From Diploptera punctata (lineage: Eukaryota > Arthropoda > Insecta > Blattodea > Blaberidae): 64,000 nt of DNA. Positions 1 to 11,779 of this stretch are shown here, piece by piece. Below the pieces are notes generated by a model, which was given only the letters and a program-made list of their open reading frames with translations, was not told where the DNA came from and searched no databases. Location of the stretch: the NCBI GenBank assembly GCA_030220185.1, contig JASPKZ010001230.1, positions 1,123,001 through 1,187,000 of the forward strand. The letters run 5' to 3'. A program made the position numbers and the translations under genes. Position 1 is the stretch's first letter. Every line of letters begins with the position of its first letter.

Positions 1-630
1 TTTTCTTGACTCTCAGGAATCTCATATATCTTGGAAAAATGGGCTACTTAAATACTGGCCTTTTACGATTGTACATATTTCGTATATTATTTTTATCCAT
101 TCATGATGTTTCGTTCAATGACATGGAAAAATACTACCGTTTGTTTCCCTATGAACGGTGACATAGGGGTTGAAAGTTGTGATAAATGATGTTTGTGTTG
201 TTTTTTACATATGTTATGCAAAAAGATAAAGTTCAAGCAATTAAAACATAATAATAAAGTGATGTAAATTTTGAGAGTTGACAAGTTGAGATGATGACAG
301 TTTTATCTGCTGAGTAGATAATTCGCTGGTAAATTGACTATTAATGCAAATCTGTTATGGTTTTATTGCTGTAAATTGATAGAAACGCGATGACGAAATA
401 ACAATTTCAGTTGCATAAAACATTAGAAGTGTTATTCTGAGTATTGCCATAATTATATAATATTCAAATCTTTATCGTAATATCGGTGGAACAATTGTAC
501 AGAGTCTCGGAGTTCACTGAAAAACTATAAATGGTTTTGGCGCAGGAGGGATTACATTTGTATAATAAGATTCGGCTGGTGGCTGCAATAAAATGGGATT
601 TTTATGTTTATGAAACAAGTTACAACGGAA
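1..630. other. No recognised feature
   Basis: AT-rich, non-coding appearance, no clear repeat. Confidence 0.5.
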
Positions 631-631
631 G

Positions 632-712
632 GGGACCTAACCTGCTAACCACATGTCACCACTATACTGGGTTGATGAAAAATGTGGATGTGAGTCCAGC
701 AGTCGGCAAGTA
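632..712 (+). mobile_element. SINE-A 3' fragment
   Basis: CTGCTAACCACATGTCACC and ATGTGGATGTGAGTCCAGCA identify about 80 bp of the body. Confidence 0.7.
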
Positions 713-1389
713 GTCCAGGGACCTTCTATTACTCGACCGCGTTAACTTTTTAGCCGGTGAGGGGAAGCAAAGGCGCGAGTGGTGAAAATGAAGAAAGTGA
801 CTCCTTCCACCGTTGGTATAAATTAATGACTGGACAAATGATATAATCAGTGGCAAAATGTAGTGGTAGTCCAACTTGAAATGGGATAATTTTACGTACA
901 GAGAAATTAAATCAGGACTGATTTCCAGCTACTGTCTGTCAGACTTAAATGTTTATATACTGTGAATATAGTGTCTAACTTTCGCACTTGACATTGTCAC
1001 TAGTAACTGACTATACACGACTAAGGAAAATAAATACTGTCGCTGCAATCTAAGATAAGGGTCTACCTCAGAGCACTCGAATAGAGGGAAAACTGAGTAC
1101 AGTGACATCTAAAAAATTTCGGTCGTTCATGATAAACTACAATGAGCAAACTACAATGGTAGCGCTGTTTCGTAGTAATAGAATACGTAACTAAATAAAA
1201 CAAATGCAAGGCACATGGCGTGTTCACTCGGGATTATGGGAAATTAGCCATTTTGTAAATTTAAATTTTAATTGCTATCCTTTCGTTATGTAGACGGTAA
1301 TGTAAAAATTATGTATTATCGAAAGTTAAAAATCATTACTTAGATTTTGTTTTACTCTAATTTGTAAGTAAATTCAAACTTGTTTACTT

Positions 1390-2180
1390 TTTTTAATGTG
1401 AATCTATTTTCAAAGACTATTTAACTCATGCCACAAATACTACTCAATGACCAATCACGTTTCAATGAATGTTGTTTTACAACCAATGACAGTCGTGTTT
1501 CACCTCGCTCTTTATCAGCTCCTGCTTTTGTGATAAAGAAAGCTCCTTTTTAATGTTCTGAACAGGTCAAAGTATTATTTTTCTCCAACAAATGCAGTCG
1601 CAAATGGTAGTCAATGACCAATCACGTTTCAATTAATTCTGTTTTACACCAATGACAGTCGTGTTTCACCTCGCTCTTTATCGATTTCTCTTTATCAGCT
1701 CCTGCTTTTGTGACAAAGAAAGCTCCTCCTTTTTTAATATTCTGAACAGGTTAGACCATTATTTTTCTCCAACAAATACATTGAATATAGCAAATAATGA
1801 ATAGATTCAGTGATTTTACTGAGTTGTTTATTCAAAATATAAATGATTAACCTATAATGTTGTTTATAATAGTTTGATGTGTTTAATTATTTCTCCACTA
1901 GAGTGCATTCTTACAATATTGCGATCCATTTGGCAATAAATAATATGATCGAGTTGCAGTGAATATACATAACCTCACATTTCTAATTTGTTTCCAAACA
2001 TCGCCGTTTAAATTAAGTATATAAATATTTTAAAACACCGATAATTATATTCAAATTATTCTTTTTTAGTAAAGAGCTTAATTTTATTCGTTAATAGTTC
2101 TAACAAATGTCACTCTTGATTTCCAAATTCTCTAGATAAATTGGAAATCACTAGTGGCATTACTTATGATAAAGATAAAC
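1390..2180. repeat. Dispersed ~750-bp repeat, copy 1, with internal tandem duplication
   Basis: Related to 13,470-14,165. Within it a roughly 170-bp unit occurs twice (about 1,435-1,605 and 1,610-1,790; CAATGACCAATCACGTTTCA, TTATCAGCTCCTGCTTTTGTGA). It ends with an imperfect hairpin (2,105-2,165) around GATTTCCAAATT...AATTGGAAATC. Confidence 0.75.
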
Positions 2181-3172
2181 CTACTAGAAGTGATAAAATT
2201 CTAAGATTTGTTAGGTTAGGAATAGTGATGTTAGTGTACAGCCATTTCTAATAAACATTTTAAAAATGTGACTTTATAATGGATTTCAGATGTACGACAT
2301 GGCTAAGGTTCTTTAATAGATAGTGTATAAAATATGTATGTGAGAATAAGGGGGTAGGTCAATTGTACATACTCGTATTTAATAAAATAACTCATAATGC
2401 ACGTTTTTAAATTTTAATAAACGAAAATAAATTAACATGTTAAAATTTTTTTTAAAAAATCTTTAGGTCTGAGAGGCTGGGTACAAATAATCCCATAATT
2501 TAAGATTAATTAATGTTATTTATTCCTATAAAAGTTCAATACCATGATTATTCACCAGATCGTGTTGTATAATTATAATTCATAATTTTACCACCAGACG
2601 GTGCTGAATTTCATATTAGTACCAGAAAAAAATCGAAAAAAATTAGATGCCGTTACTTGTTCTACACTAGCGCCGCTTGTGGCATGTACGCGAAACTTGT
2701 CAACTTTCTTCTCTGGTACTCTGTGAGGGTCTACTACCTCCAATCCCTACTCAAACTCGCCATATTCTTTTTAGATCCCAATTTTTTCCGCATAGAAAGT
2801 TAATGTGGTCGAGTAATAGGCTTGTCACTCCATGGAGTTCAGTTTGTACAGGGTAGAATAGAACTCTACCGACAAACTTTGAGTAACAGGTTTTTCAACG
2901 ATGTTGGCTGAATGTTTTCATACCCACGGTTTTCGATGACTTATTATTGTTATTATACACACTAAAGATGTTGTAGACATAAGTCCTCTGAACTGTGATA
3001 AGATGGGTTTCAATAGATACTAAAAGAGAAAAAATCAACTGATCGTTAGCTGAAGTAGGTAATGTAGAAAGAATCATAAACCGCAATACAAACAATATGA
3101 AAATTACCTGAGTAATTAAACCATGTACAAAAACCATCCTGCATCCTGTTTGTTAAACACTGCACCATCCCA
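2181..3172. other. No gene; one short foldback-family tail relic
   Basis: About 2,519-2,545 matches the TTATTCCTATAAAAGTTCAA tail of the 48-kb foldback. Nothing else recognised. Confidence 0.5.
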
Positions 3173-3272
3173 TTCTGTGAGACTTAACTGTTCTTATTGC
3201 ATGTGGTTTTCCATAAAGACCATGTAGCTCATTGTTACATTCGCCTGTCTGTTCGTTCAAAAATTTCATAAG
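3173..3272 (-). mobile_element. LINE fragment abutting SINE-B
   Basis: About 100 bp matching the LHNELHGLYRKP region of the TAAG-tail LINE on the minus strand. It directly joins a SINE-B copy. Confidence 0.7.
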
Positions 3273-3279
3273 ATTTTTT

Positions 3280-3655
3280 TTTTCCCCAAATGCCCCAGGT
3301 TGTCATTTTCGACATTTCTGGCGTTCTCTCCTGGCATGGTGTACTTGTAACCCATTTCTGAGGTTTGGGGCGCCTGGAAGGCGGGGTTACGTTGCCGCGA
3401 TCATATGAGAGTTGATGATGATGGCAATGATGCGCCAGGAGAGGCCTTAAACTAAACTTAAGCTAAATAGGCGAATATGATATTGATGCCAGATGGTGTT
3501 CGGGGACCGTTTGGGCCTTAAAATTTCCTGACATTTATCTTGCAGGTGAGGAAAAACCCCGGAAAAGACCCTCACCCAGGAAACTTGTCTTGACCGGGGA
3601 TCGAACCTATGACAAAACAGCACGCTACCTCGAGACCACAGCGGTTGACATTTTC
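3280..3655 (-). mobile_element. SINE-B with tail type 1
   Basis: Same head and body as the 32.7-kb copy, but the distal part is the GGCGCCAGGAGAGGCC / TCTCCTGGCATGGTGTAC tail. The two tails differ completely, showing modular exchange. Confidence 0.88.
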
Positions 3656-5311
3656 CTAAGAGCCTTTGGCATGGATTCACTGAAGTATTTCCCTCCAGAG
3701 ATCCGAAATAAATCAGTAAACACTTAAGCCTACAGTTGTATTGATTTATTATTAATTTGTCAATTGTTTATTGATTACTTAATTAAATAATCATATTTTT
3801 ACACTTTACATCTTACTTTGTAAAAAAGAAACGAAATGACACACATAATAGAACTCTCTTTTATGAACATGTCTGGATTTTGCTCCTCGAATTTCCTTGA
3901 TACTGCCTTTGTCTCTCATTTTCTTTCTCTCTCAGCATTACATTATAACTTTTTATACTTTACAATGTATAATATAATATTGTTATAGTAAGCTACAATC
4001 CTAATATTTCTTGGTGGCGAAATAGGGTTTCAAAATATTTGGAGATTCAATAATAATAATAATATTAATTTTATTTTGACAAGTTTTTCTCAACCTCATT
4101 CACATATTATTTTGGACTTTTTCATGATTTAACTTGACTTTCTGAATTACAGATTCCCGTAAACTATTAATAGAATTATTGTTATTGTTTTTTTTTATTA
4201 AATTTATACTTGCTTAAAATTATGTCACAACATTTCATTTTATAAATTCTGGTAAACATAATTTGATTTTTCTATTTAAATAAATTTTGAATTATTTTAA
4301 TAGAAGAAAGTACTTGCCAGACAGATGTAGAAAACTAACAACTAGCCCCAGGAATTATTTAAAATTTAATGTTTTAAGCTATTAGAGAGCACTGAGACAA
4401 AGTATCTTTACATTTTATGATGTGTAGAATCAAATAAGACCAAGAAATCATATTTCATATTGTTTTATTTTTAATTACATTTCTAGGAATTAGTTAAAAA
4501 CACATTTGAAGTGACTGTACTTCTGAATTTTTTGACAATGTAATATAGGCTAGTAGAAAATGAAAATTCCTCAGTATCCCATCCAGAACAGAATGAACAG
4601 TTTTAATAAAAACAGACCAATTGGATGATGCGATAGGGAATAACAGAGTAAAGGCTTTTGTCCGAAATTTCAGAACAAGAACAGTAACTACCTATTCTTC
4701 TGTAATCAGGTAGCAACCGGTTAATTTTTACTACCTTGAGGGCACTCCTTGCTTTGTGAGTGGATCACAGCATTTAAATGTAGAAAAGACGGCTGCTGCT
4801 ACTGCTAAACTTGAAGCTGTTCTGAAAAATAAAGCCTTACTTCACACTTATATAGACGTTATAATTTACTATAAAAACATGTATAAAAAGCTCTTAGCTG
4901 TGTATTACGGACAGAATTATTACTTGGATTGTACAAAGACCATTTGATGAAAAACCTAATGTTAAAATAATTATAAGTAAATTTCACCATGTTCATAGTT
5001 TAAGATTAAATCTAACTGTAGTTGTAAAGAGAGTTTTGAAACACTCCTAGAATTATTTGTGGATTAGCCATTTTTAACATCTGGTTTCTCCAAATATGAC
5101 ACAGGTTACTGGTCTTGATCTACTTGTGCTCTGAACCATCCAAATTAATGATATTGCTACATGTGCATCAATTGGTGTTATGTAAGGTAAAAAGCAATAA
5201 TACAAATTGTACCCACTCCAAATTTTGTCAGTGCTATATTTCATGGAAGCCTGTTTGTTTTGGTTACTATATGTTTGGATTTCGTAAATAAATATAATTG
5301 GATAAATTGAT
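3656..5311. other. No recognised feature
   Basis: AT-rich sequence; a 63-codon frame at 4,756 shows no domain and is probably chance. Confidence 0.5.
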
Positions 5312-5335
5312 TATATATATATATATATATATATA

Positions 5336-5387
<52 letters not shown>

Positions 5388-5390
5388 CGT
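5312..5390. repeat. (TA)n(TG)n microsatellite
   Basis: Simple repeat joined to a truncated tRNA-like element. Confidence 0.97.
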
Positions 5391-5442
5391 GTCATGAAAA
5401 GAAAAATTAATGCTTGAACCGGGATTTTGACCCGGGACCTCT
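5390..5442 (-). mobile_element. Truncated tRNA-like element
   Basis: About 50 bp (GAAAAGAAAAATTAATGCTT, GAACCGGGATTTTGACCCGG) matching the 3' end of the 59.2-kb element, cut by an AT microsatellite. Confidence 0.6.
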
Positions 5443-5454
5443 AATATATATATA

Positions 5455-5752
5455 TACTCCCAGTATTCATTTATTAAGGTCTATAGGCTTGGAAGCTTTT
5501 GGGGGGTAGTGGGATGTTAAGGCTCCTATCTTTCTGGACAATCGCCATAAGATGTCCGCTGGGTTATCAGCCTCCTTTGCCCCCAGAACATGCGCCTGGT
5601 ACTCATTTTCATTAAGAGCTGAGACGACTGTAGGGCCATGATGCCTTCTGAAAGTTTGGTTCAGTTGAAAATCCTGATACCATCGAGACTCGAACCCATG
5701 ACCTTTCAGCTTGTAACGTGATTCCTCAAAGAACTACGCTACAACGTGAGCC
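5455..5752 (-). mobile_element. SINE-C
   Basis: Inverse copy: GTAGTGGGATGTTAAGGCTC, CTGGACAATCGCCATAAG, CTCGAACCCATGACC, GAACTACGCTACAACG. Confidence 0.85.
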
Positions 5753-5930
5753 ATTAAAATCATGAACATGGTATTTCTATTGGGTCGGAATTAATGAATA
5801 AGTAATTAAAATGGAAATACAGTGAAAATCTTGATTTGTTGAGCTACAAAAGAGGTCTGCTTGTCCCATTTATGTGGTAGTATGTACATAAGGTAGTAGA
5901 TTCATAATATTTTGTATCATATTTTTGTAT

Positions 5931-7298
5931 ATCGTACCAATTTATAAGAAAGGAGATAAAACTGATGGCAACAACTACAGGGCATCTCAATACTTTCAAC
6001 TTCGTACAAAATTCTAACAAATATATTAGTCAGCAGACTTACTCCCTATATTGATGACATTCTAGGGGATCATCAATGTGCATTTAGAAGAAACAGGTCT
6101 ACAACAGATCAGATTTTTAGTATAAGATAGATTTTAGAAAATGAATGGGAATATAATGGTACTGTACATCAACTATACGTAGACTTCAAAAAACATATGA
6201 TTCAATTAAGAGGGAGACGTTATATAGTATCCTGCTGGAGTTCGGAATTCCTAAAAAGTTAGTTAGACTTATACGAATGTGTCTAAATGGCACAAAGAGT
6301 AGGGTACGTGTAGGCAAACAGTTTTCGGACACTTTTGAAATCCAGAATGGGTTTAAGCAAGGAGATGCACTATCTCCTCTACTATTTAATTTTGTACTAG
6401 AACATGTCAATAAATCTTTAGAGAATGAGGAAGGCTTACAACAGAATGGTATTAATAAGCTGTTAGTTTATGCTGATTATGTAGTACTATTGGCGCCGAT
6501 AGCGAGGAGATACTAAAGGACAACACGCACACACTATTGAGTAACACTAAGAAATTAGGACTGGAAGTAAATATCAATAAAACTAAATATATGGTCACAC
6601 GTAGAAATACATTATATAATGGAAATGGACAGCTAATGACAAATGAGGGAAATTTTGAGGAAGTGGCTGAATTCAAATACCTAGGAACAATTAATCACAA
6701 ATAGGATTGAGATGCACAAAGAAATTAAACATAGGCTCAATTCTGGAAATGCATGCTATTATGCATTGCAGAGACTCTTGATGTCCCACCTTCTTTCAAA
6801 AAACGTTAAACTGAAAATATATAAAATTATTATTCTACCAGTTATATTATATGGGTGCGAAACATGGACTCTTTCTTTAAGGGAGGAAAGGAGATTACAA
6901 GTATTTGAGAATAAAGTACTTAGGAACATTTTTGGACCAAAGAGAGATGAACAGATAGGTGGATGGAGAAGACTACATAACAATGAACTACATGGTCTTT
7001 ATAGGAAGCCAGATATAATAAGAACAATTAAGTCTCGTAGACTGCGATGGGCAGGGCATGTTGCGCGTATGGGGAATGAAAGACTTGCATGGAAGCTTCT
7101 TGTAGGAAAGCCAGAGGGAAAACTCCCAGTTGGTAGACCAAGAATGAGGTGGGAGAATAACATTAACTATGATTTGAGGGAAGTAGATTATACAGGGAAT
7201 GATTGGAAAGCATTAGCTCAGGATAGGGATGTATGGAGAGCTTATGTCCGCGCGGCCGTGAACCTACGGGTTCGATAGGACCAGTGAGTAAGTAAGTA
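5931..7298 (+). mobile_element. LINE (non-LTR retrotransposon) copy, 5'-truncated and mutated
   Basis: Reverse transcriptase-like sequence in three frames: VPIYKKGDKTDGNNYR at the 5' end, then a region reading like FRRNRSTTDQIF and VDFKK-YDS, then KQGDALSPLLFNFVLEH, YADYVVLL (the YADD box, here altered and followed by a frameshift). A 188-codon stretch (6,712-7,278) covers the C-terminal CETWTL ... RRLRWAGHVARMGNER ... GRPRMRWENNI part. The 3' end is a TAAG-type microsatellite tail (about 7,284-7,298). A 10-bp direct repeat ATTTTTGTAT (5,921-5,930 and 7,299-7,308) is a likely target-site duplication. The endonuclease and N-terminal RT are missing. Same family as the copy at 18.7-19.8 kb. I do not assign a superfamily. 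Confidence 0.9.
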
Positions 7299-7330
7299 AT
7301 TTTTGTATTTTTCATATTTTGTTATTATGA

Positions 7331-7585
7331 ATGTTTATATTTAGTATAACTTTCTTCATATAGGCTACCTGTAATTCCTAGCATTCTTGGAAAACCTAAA
7401 TCACTTCATCATAGAAATGCAGTCTTTTGTTTATGTTGTTGTACCCATGTTTATGTTTAGTGTAACTTTCTTCATATAGGCTACCTGTAATTCCTGTCTC
7501 TACTAATAGCATTCTTGGAAAACCTAAATCACTTCTACAACATCATAGAAATTCAGTCTTTTGTTTATGTTGTTGTACCCAGGTA
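7331..7585 (+). repeat. Tandem duplication, ~125-bp unit
   Basis: Two copies of AACTTTCTTCATATAGGCTA ... ATTCAGTCTTTTGTTTATGT; the second has an extra GTCTCTACTAAT. Confidence 0.88.
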
Positions 7586-7773
7586 TAAACATTTCCTGAT
7601 ATATTGCCTGATATTTGTCTTGTTTGGATTTTCTTTTCAGGCACCGACATTGGGGATACATTTTAAAAGTTATTATTTTCCGTGAATAGTTATTTCGCAC
7701 TTTTCACAAAATTAGTATATTTCGCTTCAAATAGAACTTTTCGCATTAATTCGCATAATTAATATCCATGTTT

Positions 7774-8122
7774 GTCCCGCGCCGTAGCCGAGCGGTTAAG
7801 GCAGGAAGCCTTGGCGCAGAGCTACGGGACTTGCGCTGGTTCGAGACTCCATGGGGAAGAAATTTTCTCATGGTATTTCGGCCAGTATGGGACCGGTGCC
7901 CACCCAGCATCGTGAGGCAATTGGGTAGCTACAATAAGTAGCGGCTCCAGGTTGAAGAACCAGCTATAACGGCTGGGGGACTCGACATGCTAACCACATG
8001 TCACCCCTACACTGGCTGTTGATCATCTACCTCTGTGATTGACACATGTGGATGTGAAGGGCCAGCAGCCGGCTGGTAAAAGGGCAACCGCTGAAAAGTG
8101 GAAAGACCCTCAATCGGATCGG
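7774..8122 (+). mobile_element. SINE-A, full length, 13-bp TSD
   Basis: tRNA-derived head GCCGTAGCCGAGCGGTTAAG ... GGTTCGAGACTCC, then a body with TGGGACCGGTGCCCACCCAG, ATGCTAACCACATGTCACCC and CACATGTGGATGTGA. TSD AATATCCATGTTT (7,761-7,773; 8,123-8,135). Confidence 0.92.
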
Positions 8123-8804
8123 AATATCCATGTTTACTAACCACAATCACGTGGATTCATCATGATACCTTTAAATCGCTATATTATTGTTGTTTTTATC
8201 ATTTATACGAAAAAAAAGAGTGCCTTTACATGACGTATATAGAACGTTTAAAAGTATACATTTTATAGATGATAGAGAAGGTCAAGATAAAAATAAAAAA
8301 TGTACATGTCAAAACGTTTTATATTCACATTTTTCCTATTGCTACAGTAAACATAAATGTCACAAAATATGAATTCACATGTTCATATACATTCAATGCT
8401 TAAAGTGTCCACTATTAGTCCATTATAATTAGATATTGCATTTGTATACCAGCGAATGTTTGGCACTTTGAAATATGCAGGATTTCCGGAGAAGACCAGT
8501 GAAGCTGTAGATATTCGTTTTAATACATCTACAGTGGACAGACCCCGAAGATGAAGTATAATGTTCCAATACCTTTATGATTAGTTGAAAATAATCACCG
8601 TTTCAAGTAGTAGAATGGCTGAGGATTAGGTGAAAGATTGTAAATCTTTTAAGGAGATAAAACTCTTCTACTAGAAAAGTTCTATATGGTGGTTCCCTAA
8701 CAAAGTCATTAAATATGTCATACCATAAGAAAATATGTACATAAAATTGGACAAATCAGATATTGTAGAAATTATCACCCTACACACATACACATATATA
8801 AAAA

Positions 8805-9139
8805 CTCCTGGCGCGACAGACCTACAAGGTCCTTAGCCTACCAGCCGGCTGCTGGCCTCACATCCACATGTGTCAATCACAGAGGTAGATGATAATCAGC
8901 CAGTGTAGGGGTGACATGTGGTCAGCATGTCGAGTCCCCCGCCGTTATAGCTGGTTTTCTCAACCTGGAGCCGCTACTTATTGTAGCTACCCAAATGCAT
9001 CACGATGCTGGGTGGGCACCGGTCCCATACTGGCCGAAACACCATGAGAAAATTTCTTCCCCCATGGAGACTCGAACCAGCGCAAGTCTCGTAGCTCTGC
9101 GCCAAGGCTTCCTGCCTTAACCACTCTCGGTTACGGCGC

Positions 9140-9143
<4 letters not shown>
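8805..9143 (-). mobile_element. SINE-A, full length
   Basis: Inverse copy including the complete 3' end (ACTCCTGGCGCGACAGACC on the plus strand) and the tRNA-like head at 9,060-9,143. It abuts an (AC)n(AT)n tract. Confidence 0.9.

Positions 9144-9200
<57 letters not shown>
9143..9200. repeat. (AC)n(AT)n microsatellite
   Basis: Between two SINE-A copies. Confidence 0.97.
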
Positions 9201-9202
<2 letters not shown>

Positions 9203-9206
<4 letters not shown>

Positions 9207-9523
9207 GTCCGCGTTAGCCCAGCTGTTCAAGGGGTCATGTCTTGGTGTAGAGCCAGAAAACTTGCAATGGTTCGAGTCCTCATGGGGAAGAGAAATTTTC
9301 TCATGGAATAACGGCCTCTATTCGACCGGTTCCCACCCATAATAATAGTGAGGAATTTTGTTAGCTACATTACGTTGCGGCTTCATGTTAAAAAAAAAAC
9401 AGCTATAATGACAGAGTTGCCCGACGTGCCGACCGCATGTCACTCCTATACTGGCTGGATGATCATCCAACTCTGTGATTAACACATGTGGATGTGAGGA
9501 AACCAGCCGGCTGTTTGGCAAAT
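9203..9523 (+). mobile_element. SINE-A, diverged
   Basis: Recognisable head (GCGTTAGCCCAGCTGTTCAA, GGTTCGAGTCC) and body (GACCGGTTCCCACCC, CACATGTGGATGTGAGGA) with many substitutions. Confidence 0.85.
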
Positions 9524-9574
9524 GATCTTTCTATGCCTGGGCTCCATGGAGTTTAGTGTTAAAAAGATGGGGGG

Positions 9575-10110
9575 GATAGTATATTACGATGCGAGGTTAG
9601 GAAGTGGTTTTTACAGAATCGAGGAAATATGTCCGAGATTCTGTAAAACACAAACGTGCATTGTACATTATTTTTTGCGCGATGGTGTTATCAATATAAT
9701 ACATAATAGTAAAATAATATCTTTGTTGGAAATATTTGCGTTCATTGTAAACAATTGACTAACGTTAACAGTGTGGGCGGTGTTCAACAGGAGGCCGTGA
9801 GACCAATTTAGTGATAAAATGGTGGCAAGTACGTATTTGTTTTAAATAAAATCCAGTTTATTTAAATTGCAGTGATTTTTTTCTTATAATGTATATTAAC
9901 ACTACCTTTTAGATATTTTTTGTATGTATGATGTATGTAGTATAATACAGGACATTTTATTTCCCACGCGCGTGTTTGTAATATGTAATATTACAGTATA
10001 GTTATTTTTATTACAGTATAGTTATTTAGGTTGCAATCCCGAAATGTAGGAAGTTGAACTTACAATCATGGTCGCCATTGCTGTAAGTGCGGCAAAACAC
10101 ACATTCGCAA
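9575..10110 (+). mobile_element. MITE-like repeat, copy 1
   Basis: Opposite orientation to the 33.4-kb copy; includes TATATTACGATGCGAGGTTA, GCGCGATGGTGTT, AGGAGGCCGTGAGACCAATT and CATGGTCGCCATTGCTGTAA. Confidence 0.8.
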
Positions 10111-10697
10111 AAAGAAAAAAAATGCTTTTAGCACATAAAATGATTGTCCATTATTACTTCCTGTCTCATCTTTCAGTATATATTAAAACACTACACTATC
10201 GGAATCTTTGTTTTAATGACCAAACAGAGGATAACTCCCCCCCCTTTTTAGATAGGTCTCGTTAAATTTGTAATGAAATATGTGTGAAATTAATATTAAA
10301 GTTAATAAGACATTTTCGGAATTCCGATAATGAAGGTTTTTCTGATTGAAGATTAGAATGCAGTAAGGAATTATCAGTGAGAATTGAGTAGATAAGAAGA
10401 GAGATCGGGTATAGCGTATGTCTAATAGACTTGAGAGCTTTACGCAACCATATAAGTGAGGCGGAGACACAAAGGTCGTTGAGACAGAAAGTTAAGGCAG
10501 TCCGTGGATATCACGTGTGACAGTCGTATGTAGCTACTTAGTCTGGACGGATGTGCTGTCGGAATGAGATCAATTACTTCAGTATATTTGGCAAATCCTT
10601 GCACAGGATTACTTGTCACGCTAGACGTCCATCGTAGTTCATATTCCTTTCGGTAACATAACTTCGTACTAGTGCAGTTTGAATATATTTGTGCAAA

Positions 10698-10790
10698 ATG
10701 CATTTAGAACACGGTTCAGTTACAGCACATGCAGCAGGCTGCGAAGTGTGTCGAAATGTATATATTTTACTCCGAAAACTTCTGGCGAAG
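10698..10790 (+). CDS. Putative first coding exon, unknown gene or distal SCaMC start
   Basis: ATG followed by 31 codons (MHLEHGSVTAHAAGCEVCRN, then a VYILLRKLLAK end) and a good donor GTAAGAG. The donor is in phase 0. The preceding 200 bp (about 10,490-10,697) is CpG-rich and non-repetitive, like a 5' UTR or promoter. The peptide is not one I recognise. Because it ends in phase 0 on the same strand as SCaMC, it could be a distal first exon of that gene, with EF-hand exons in between that I failed to see. It could equally belong to another gene. Confidence 0.35.
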
Positions 10791-11005
10791 GTAAGAGCTA
10801 ATACATAATTTCAATTATTATTATAAAAAGCCAAAAATTTTCTAAAATATATAGCAATTTAGGTAAAGCTAATTAAATCAGTTTATAGAATATAATTTTG
10901 CATAATTTTACCCTTTAAGCAATAATTATCATCAATGGTACGACACCCCATGTGGGTCTTAGAAGTCTTTAACAATCTCCTTTATTCAAAATCACTGTTC
11001 TCTAA

Positions 11006-11352
11006 CTAACTCACTGGCACTATCGAACCCGTAGGTGCATGGCCGCGCGAAGATAAGCTCTCCACACATCCCTATCCTGAGCCATGCTTCGCAATCATTC
11101 CCTGTATAATCTACTTCCCTCAAATCATAGTTAATGTTATTCTCCCACCTCATTCTTGGTCTACCAACTGGGCGCTTTCCCTCTGGTTTTCCTACAAGAA
11201 GCTTCCATGCACATCTTTCATTCCCCATTCATGCCACATGTCCGGCCCATCGCAGTCTACGAGACTTAACTGTTCTTATTATATCTGGCTTGCTATAAAG
11301 ACCATGTGGTTCACTGTTATGTAGTCTTCTCCATTCACCTGTCTGTTCATAG
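11006..11352 (-). mobile_element. LINE 3' fragment with TSD
   Basis: C-terminal 80 or so codons of the same LINE family (GNERCAWKLLVGKPEGKRPV..., WENNINYDLREVDYTGND) followed by the family 3' end. A 14-bp duplication TCACTGTTCTCTAA (10,992-11,005 and 11,353-11,366) brackets the insert. The ORF is frameshifted near its end. Confidence 0.9.
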
Positions 11353-11479
11353 TCACTGTTCTCTAATATTAAAATTATAATATAAATTACGTACCTTGTA
11401 GGTCCGTCTCCTCAACTTTTTATTAATGTTGACACTATTCTCTAGTTAACTGCAAATATGCAGTGTCATTCAATATACA

Positions 11480-11639
11480 GTCCTCCCATCTCAATCTTGG
11501 TCTATCAATTTTTCTTCTTCCTTCTGATTTTGATTTAAAAATTTTCTTAACTGTTCTCGTATCACTCACTCTCTGTAAATGTCCAGTCCATTCCAACCTT
11601 TTCTTAATTTTAACAATATCTGGTTTATTATATAATTTG
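11480..11639 (-). mobile_element. Fragment of a second LINE family (RT C-terminus)
   Basis: Minus-strand translation gives KPDIVKIKKRLEWTGHLQRV, then TRTVKKIFKSKSEGRRKIDR-PRLRWEDC, the typical C-terminal arginine-rich region of insect non-LTR RT ORFs. It is a different family from the TAAG-tailed LINE and was the target of the insertion at 11,640. Confidence 0.75.
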
Positions 11640-11756
11640 AGGGAAGTAGATTATATAGAAAATGAGTGGAAAACATTAGCTCAGGATAGGGATGTATGGA
11701 GAGCTTATGTCCGCACGGCCATGAACCTTCGGGTTCGATAGTGCCAGTGAGTTAGT
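11640..11756 (+). mobile_element. Nested 117-bp LINE 3' end
   Basis: Very short 5'-truncated copy of the TAAG-tail LINE (LREVDYIENEWKTLAQDRDVW ... NLRVR). It sits between duplicated target TCTGGTTTATTATATAATTTG at 11,619-11,639 and 11,757-11,779 (the right copy has one extra TA). The insertion is nested in another LINE fragment. Confidence 0.88.
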
Positions 11757-11779
11757 TCTGGTTTATTATATATAATTTG

